This document shows, one piece after another, positions 48,242 through 49,395 of a stretch of DNA of 49,395 nt. A program made the translations under genes and the position numbers. Under the pieces are notes generated by a model. It searched no databases, was not told the DNA's origin, and was given only the letters and a program-made list of their open reading frames with translations. This stretch comes from Candidatus Blautia merdipullorum (GTDB taxonomy: Bacteria; Bacillota; Clostridia; Lachnospirales; Lachnospiraceae), in the NCBI GenBank assembly GCA_019118685.1, contig DWYL01000096.1, forward strand, positions 1 through 49,395, in the 5' to 3' direction. Numbering within the stretch: the stretch's first letter is position 1; every line of letters begins with the position of its first letter.

Positions 48242-49107
48242 TAGCTTACTCCTTTCTTCTCAAGTCGGAACATTACCAGTGTAACCAGCATGATAATGAT
48301 AAACAGGATTACAGACTGAGCTGCGGCGCTTCCGAAACGGTAGTTAAAGAAAGCGTCACGGTAAATGGAATACACGATAACATTGGTAGCTCCGTCCGGT
48401 CCTCCCTGGGTCAGGATATTGATCTGGCCAAAGGACTGGAATGCCTGGATAATATTTACAACCAGTGTATAGAACATGATGGGAGAAAGTCCCGGCAGAG
48501 TCAGGCTGAAGAATTGCTGTACACTGCTGGCTCCGTCTACGGAAGCTCTCTCGTAGATGGTCTCGTCAATGTTGCCCAGTCCTGCTGAGAAATACAGGAA
48601 GTTAATGCCGCTGTTCAGCCAGGCGGTCAGGATCGCCACACAGATCAGGGCGGTGTCGGGATCGTTCAGCCAGTTAATGTCCAGCCCCGTAAGTTTGTTC
48701 ACGATACCAACTGTGGGGTGGAGCATGATCTGGAAGATCATGGCTGCTGAGGTAGATGCGATGGCCATCGGCAGGGCATATGCAGTACTGAAAGCCCGGA
48801 TTCCCGGGAAAGCCTTGTTGCACAGAACCGCTGCGATCAGGCCCAGGAGCATGCCCCCGATAACTACGATCACAACAAAGATCAGAGTTACCTGTAAACT
48901 TTGTCTGAATGATTCAGAAGTAAGAAGGTCTATATAGTTCTGCATCCCCACAAAAATCTTAGCCTGTCCCATTCTGTCTGTCAGGAAAAGGCTGAGATAA
49001 ATGGTCTTGAAAAAGGGATAGAACAGGAATATGGCGAACACCAGCATACATGGGATCAGGTAGCAGTATGGGGTCCAGTTTATTTTTTTCTTTTTCCCTG
49101 TGTTCAT
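48238..49107 (-). CDS. ugpA: ABC transporter permease (UgpA-like)
   Basis: EAA loop IDETIYERASVDGASSVQQFFSLTLPGLSPI; ATG overlap with downstream permease. Confidence 0.88.
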   Translation of the reverse strand: MNTGKKKKINWTPYCYLIPCMLVFAIFLFYPFFKTIYLSLFLTDRMGQAKIFVGMQNYIDLLTSESFRQSLQVTLIFVVIVVIGGMLLGLIAAVLCNKAFPGIRAFSTAYALPMAIASTSAAMIFQIMLHPTVGIVNKLTGLDINWLNDPDTALICVAILTAWLNSGINFLYFSAGLGNIDETIYERASVDGASSVQQFFSLTLPGLSPIMFYTLVVNIIQAFQSFGQINILTQGGPDGATNVIVYSIYRDAFFNYRFGSAAAQSVILFIIIMLVTLVMFRLEKKGVSY

Positions 49108-49394
49108 TACCGAATCTCCTCTCTGTAATAAATGTTTTCTTCTGTATCTTTATCAAAGATGTGGATCCTGTCCGTGTCAAAGTAAAAGTCCGCTTTCTCG
49201 CCGGTCTGGGTCTGATTCTCCGGGCTCAGTCTTACTGCATGGGTTTTGCCCTGGGCGTCAAAGTAAAGAATCACTTCAGCTCCCAGCATTTCTCTGGCGG
49301 AAACAGTTTCTTCCAGCCCCTGGGTGTCCATGTGGATGCCCCTTTCCTTTGCCTCTTTGTAATCATAGACGTCTTCCGGACGGATTCCCAGGAC
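49107..49394 (-). CDS. ugpC: ABC transporter ATP-binding protein (UgpC/MsmK-like), C-terminal TOBE portion only
   Basis: ...LGIRPEDVYDYKEAKERGIHMDTQGLEETVSAREMLGAEVILYFDAQGKTHAVRL...; cut by window edge. Confidence 0.8.
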   Translation of the reverse strand, partial: VLGIRPEDVYDYKEAKERGIHMDTQGLEETVSAREMLGAEVILYFDAQGKTHAVRLSPENQTQTGEKADFYFDTDRIHIFDKDTEENIYYREEIR

Positions 49395-49395
49395 T

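Overview
The window appears chromosomal and comes from a Firmicute, probably a Lachnospiraceae/Blautia-type clostridium (inferred from protein families and codon style; not searched). From left to right it contains: (1) a dispersed str/rpo/rplJL block on the minus strand (fusA partial, rpsG, rpsL, a GH3 NagZ-like lipid-anchored or membrane-anchored hydrolase, rpoC, rpoB, a CstA-family transporter, rplL, rplJ with an L10-type leader), where the blocks are separated by terminators and consensus promoters; (2) a glycan-use cluster (GH2 beta-mannosidase, GH3 beta-glucosidase, AraC regulator, alpha/beta-hydrolase esterase, FGGY kinase); (3) a MoxR-AAA+/VWA operon next to a DnaJ-domain gene; (4) an Fe-alcohol dehydrogenase; (5) a dlt-like surface aminoacylation operon carrying an Asp/Glu racemase and a membrane-anchored transglutaminase-like protein; (6) a heterodimeric ABC exporter with MarR regulator, and a divergent arylamine N-acetyltransferase; (7) an AGE-family epimerase, a HAD-IIA phosphatase and a ugpCAEB/ugpQ-type glycerophosphodiester uptake locus. 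No rRNA, tRNA, CRISPR or IS transposase was seen. The most interesting item is a 126-bp repeat present twice (27150-27275 and 37540-37665). Both copies have the same pair of imperfect inverted-repeat arms, but the ~60-bp core between the arms is in opposite orientation. Each copy sits inside an additional, copy-specific palindromic stem, 6 nt after a stop codon and 5-7 nt before a promoter-like -35 box.
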